Of a stretch of DNA of 64,000 bases, positions 61,616 through 64,000 are shown one piece after another. The stretch is from Kutzneria sp. CA-103260 (GTDB lineage Bacteria; Actinomycetota; Actinomycetes; Mycobacteriales; Pseudonocardiaceae). The DNA is taken from positions 3,658,001-3,722,000 of the forward strand of contig NZ_CP073318.1 of the NCBI RefSeq assembly GCF_018263855.1, read 5' to 3'. The position numbers and the translations under genes were made by a program. How positions within the stretch are numbered: the stretch's first letter is position 1; each line of letters begins with the position of its first letter. The notes beneath the pieces were generated by a model. That model was not told where the DNA came from, did no database searches, and saw nothing but the letters and a program-made list of their open reading frames with translations.

Positions 61616-62635
61616 TCAGCCTCCGAGCGAAGCTCCATCACCCGGCACGGCCACTATCACGTTCGGCATCGACGCGGAGCCGATGACGCGGTCCAGTCTC
61701 AGGCCGGCGTCGGTCAGGAGGCGGACGTGTTCTGCTTCGGTGCGCTCGTGTCCCCCGTACACGAACAACATGGCGAGGTCGAGAAACTTGCTGGGGTGGG
61801 GTGTGTCGCCGGTGGGCATGACCCATTCGATGAGCAGCAGCCGACCGCGAGGGTCCATCGCGCGGCGGCAGTTGCTGAGGACGGTGCGCGCCTGCTCGTC
61901 AGGCCAGTTGTGGAGCACGCCCTTCAACATGTACGTGTCGCCCCCCGAGGGCACTTCTCGGAAGAAGTCGCCGCCGACGAAGGTGCAGCGCTTGCCGAGC
62001 CCGCTGGCGGCCATCTGCCTGTGGGCGGCGTCAGCGAGGCAGGGCAGGTCATGGATCACGCCGGTCGTGTTGGGGTAGGCGCCCAGGATGATGCTGAGAA
62101 AACTGCCGTCGCCGCCGCCGACGTCGACGATCTGACCGGCTCTCGTGAAGTCGTACGAGTCGGCCAGCGCCCCGCCCGTCACACGGCAGTGCTCCCCCAT
62201 CGCCGCATTGAAAATCGAGCCATGCTCGGCATTCTGCCGAAGGTGGGCGAAGAGTGGCTCACCGAAGACCTGCGGAGCGGTCGGGGTTCCGGTCCGCAGA
62301 CTGTGCAGGCCGTCGGCATAGACGTGGTTGAACAGCCCCTGGAACCGCACCCATGACCGCAGCGACTGGGGGTGCCCCTCGCGTAGCCGGTCGCCGATCG
62401 AGGTCAGCCCGAACCTGCCCGGCGCGACCTCGGTGAACACGCCGACGCTGGCGAGCGCGCGCAGAAGGCGGTAGAGGGCGTCGGGGTGGGCGGAGACCGC
62501 TGCCGCGAGTTCCCCGGCGTCGCGTGGCCCGGCGCCGAGCAGGTCGGCGACTCCAAGGTCGGCGGCGAACTGGAGGGCCTGAGCCGGGCCGAAGCCTTCC
62601 GACAGTCGCAGAAGCCGGACAGCGTCGTCATTCAT
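61616..62635 (-). CDS. SAM-dependent O-methyltransferase (plant COMT/TcmN-like family)
   Basis: 339 residues with an N-terminal winged-helix dimerisation domain and a C-terminal Rossmann SAM domain. The SAM loop is IVDVGGGDGSFL, the catalytic His is in LKGVLHNWPDEQA, and GRLLLIEWVMP follows, as in small-molecule O-methyltransferases of antibiotic clusters. The ATG at 62635 has GGGAG six bases upstream; a start 18 bases earlier is possible. It is the first gene of an operon with the FAD monooxygenase, so hydroxylation followed by O-methylation of an aromatic product is a reasonable guess. Confidence 0.92.
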   Translation of the reverse strand: MNDDAVRLLRLSEGFGPAQALQFAADLGVADLLGAGPRDAGELAAAVSAHPDALYRLLRALASVGVFTEVAPGRFGLTSIGDRLREGHPQSLRSWVRFQGLFNHVYADGLHSLRTGTPTAPQVFGEPLFAHLRQNAEHGSIFNAAMGEHCRVTGGALADSYDFTRAGQIVDVGGGDGSFLSIILGAYPNTTGVIHDLPCLADAAHRQMAASGLGKRCTFVGGDFFREVPSGGDTYMLKGVLHNWPDEQARTVLSNCRRAMDPRGRLLLIEWVMPTGDTPHPSKFLDLAMLFVYGGHERTEAEHVRLLTDAGLRLDRVIGSASMPNVIVAVPGDGASLGG

Positions 62636-63173
62636 GACATCTCCCGAGAGCACGATGTTCCGGACCGTGGACGACCGCGTCCTGGGCGTGGTGAACGGAC
62701 TCTCTGACCGGACGAATCAAGGATGCGATCGACCTCGTGAGGTCGACAGTCTCAGGCAGTCTCGACATGCCGAACATCGGTGAGATGGCCTACAAGCCAC
62801 CTACAAACCGGCTGCTGACCAGCAGCGCGGACCCGCGGTGATCATCCGTCGGCCATGTTCCAACATCACCCCTTCCTAGCATCGGAGGCCTGGCCACCCC
62901 TGCTCGATCAGCGACCAGGAATGGACCCTGGCGGTAATTGGCCATGCGCACAAGGGAGGGGCCCGTCCAGTCGTCAGGAGGCCCGGCAGCACCGCCAATG
63001 GGTACAGTAAGCGTTGCAGTGGTGGCGAATGCCGGGCGCCGCAGCCCAACACGCTCACCGCGGCCCGGTTCGCCGACCACCTCCGTTCCTGTTGATTTCG
63101 CTGCCCTGCGACCCGATTCGCGCCGCACGCATCGCCGCACACATTCGCAACAACGACCTCCCAGGAGGTCCCC
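62636..63173. promoter_or_regulatory. divergent intergenic region between methyltransferase and MFS genes
   Basis: No gene is supported in these 538 bp. A 14-bp palindrome (GACCTC, GT, GAGGTC) lies at 62731-62744, about 100 bp before the methyltransferase. A direct heptamer repeat lies at 62789-62806 and is listed separately. Near the MFS end a TACAGT-like hexamer follows GGG at about 63001-63010. The spacer therefore probably carries divergent promoters. Confidence 0.4.
62789..62806 (-). repeat. heptamer direct repeat, 11-bp period (SARP-like)
   Basis: CCTACAA occurs at 62789 and 62800, exactly 11 bp apart; on the minus strand this is TTGTAGG, N4, TTGTAGG, about 155 bp upstream of the methyltransferase start. 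Two identical heptamers one helical turn apart is the minimal SARP operator layout, and an AfsR-like SARP is encoded 5.5 kb away. Chance is not excluded. Confidence 0.35.
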
Positions 63174-64000
63174 ATGTCGGACACCTCACCCCCGACCTCC
63201 TCGGCTCCCGACGGCGAACGGGCTCGCACGCCGGGGACGATCCAACTGATGTCACTCCTTGCCGCGAGCTGCCTGTCCGCGCTGGGGGGCGTGCTCATCG
63301 CACCAGTCCTGCCACAGATGCGGCAGGCGTTCGCCGGCGTCGCCGGTGTCGACGTGATCGTCCCGGTGGTCCTGACCGTCCCGGCGCTGTTCGTCGGGCT
63401 GGCCGCCCCCTTCGCCGGCTTGGTCGTCGACCTCGTGGACCGCAAGCGCCTCCTGCTCGTCGCACTCGTGGTCTACGCCGTTGCCGGCACCGCGCCGCTG
63501 TACCTGGCACACCTGTCGACGATCCTGCTCAGCCGGGTCCTGATCGGCATCTGCGAGGCCGCGATCATGACCTGCTGCACCACTCTGATCGGCGACTACT
63601 GGTCCGGCACGCAACGCAGCCGGCGCTTCAGCCTGCAGAGCCTGGTGACGGCGCTGTCGGCCACCGTGTTCCTGGCCCTGGGTGGCCTGCTGGGCACGTC
63701 CGGCTGGCGCACCCCGTTCTGGCTCTACACGATCGCCCTGGTGCTCGTGCCACTGGTCACCATGGTGATCTGGCAACCCAGCGGCGGCCGCCGCGCCGAG
63801 CGCCGGCGACTGGAGCCGTTGCCACGGCGACAACTGGTCGCCCCGTGCGCGATCACCCTCGTCGGCGGTGTCGTGTTCTACGCACTCATCGTCGAACTGC
63901 CCTTCATCCTCACCGAGTCCGGTGTCAGCTCCTCAGCCGCCATCGGTGGCCTCAGCGCGCTGATGGCGATCGCGACCGCCGCCGGCAGCTTCGCCTTCGC
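63174..64000 (+). CDS. MFS transporter, N-terminal part (runs off right edge)
   Basis: 275 residues visible without a stop. GGAGG lies six bases before the ATG. After a polar N-terminus of about 23 residues there are at least seven hydrophobic segments. GLVVDLVDRKRLLL is MFS motif A between TM2 and TM3, and PLYLAHLSTILLSRVLIGI follows as TM4 region. The basic loop RRAERRRLEPLPRRQ separates the two halves, so a 12-TM drug/H+ antiporter is likely. It is divergent from the methyltransferase-monooxygenase operon and might export its product. Confidence 0.85.
   Translation, partial: MSDTSPPTSSAPDGERARTPGTIQLMSLLAASCLSALGGVLIAPVLPQMRQAFAGVAGVDVIVPVVLTVPALFVGLAAPFAGLVVDLVDRKRLLLVALVVYAVAGTAPLYLAHLSTILLSRVLIGICEAAIMTCCTTLIGDYWSGTQRSRRFSLQSLVTALSATVFLALGGLLGTSGWRTPFWLYTIALVLVPLVTMVIWQPSGGRRAERRRLEPLPRRQLVAPCAITLVGGVVFYALIVELPFILTESGVSSSAAIGGLSALMAIATAAGSFAF

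Noticed and set aside
1..64000. CRISPR arrays, rRNA or tRNA genes
   Set aside because: No regularly spaced long repeats, no cloverleaf-like T-loop/CCA patterns and no rRNA stretches were seen by eye; a tRNAscan or CRISPR search would be decisive.

Overview
The window is high-GC actinomycete DNA (GTG starts, purine-rich Shine-Dalgarno sites, AfsR/SARP and LuxR-LAL regulators). About 0-52.7 kb is a modular type I polyketide cluster that reads as a glycosylated macrolactam pathway built on a beta-amino-acid starter (vicenistatin/fluvirucin type). The genus cannot be fixed from sequence alone; a Pseudonocardiales, Streptosporangiales or Streptomyces-like host would all fit.

Layout, left to right: an ABC-exporter ATPase cut by the left edge; a 14-TM drug exporter; a P450; PKS-A (3344-16000: loading ACP plus two full KS-AT-DH-ER-KR-ACP modules); the starter cassette (16-22.7 kb: PLP decarboxylase, two adenylating enzymes, free-standing ACP, free-standing acyltransferase, aminopeptidase-like amidohydrolase); deoxysugar genes (22.8-25.6 kb: aminotransferase, epimerase, nucleotidylyltransferase); an ethylmalonyl-CoA supply pair (25.7-28.4 kb: tandem 3-hydroxyacyl-CoA dehydrogenase and a KAS III); PKS-D, PKS-C and PKS-B (28.4-46.6 kb, transcribed B then C then D); a glycosyltransferase; a LAL regulator; and a crotonyl-CoA carboxylase/reductase. 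Almost everything is on the minus strand.

How they work together (inference): an acidic amino acid, probably aspartate, is loaded on the small ACP, decarboxylated to a beta-aminoacyl-ACP, capped with an amino acid, moved to the N-terminal ACP of PKS-A, and uncapped later. Five modules then add two carbons each. AT motifs predict the order branched / malonyl / branched / malonyl / branched. Reduction is complete in modules 1-4 and stops at the hydroxyl in module 5, where a TE closes the ring. Three starter carbons plus ten chain carbons plus N give a 14-membered lactam with alkyl groups at C2, C6 and C10 and a C3 hydroxyl: a fluvirucin-like aglycone, then glycosylated with an amino-deoxysugar. 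CCR, KAS III and the dehydrogenase would supply ethylmalonyl-CoA for the modules whose AT carries VASH.

A notable regulatory pattern is a TAGGGG-type direct repeat at an 11-bp period, oriented with transcription, upstream of five minus-strand units of the cluster.

Right of about 52.7 kb the character changes: a decayed transposase and gene fragments, a small secreted Cys-containing protein with a tiny upstream ORF, an AfsR-like SARP, an aldo/keto reductase behind a MerR-type palindrome, an SDR, a broken HTH/IstB chimera, an FAD monooxygenase with an O-methyltransferase, and an MFS transporter cut by the right edge. This part is probably outside the macrolactam cluster.
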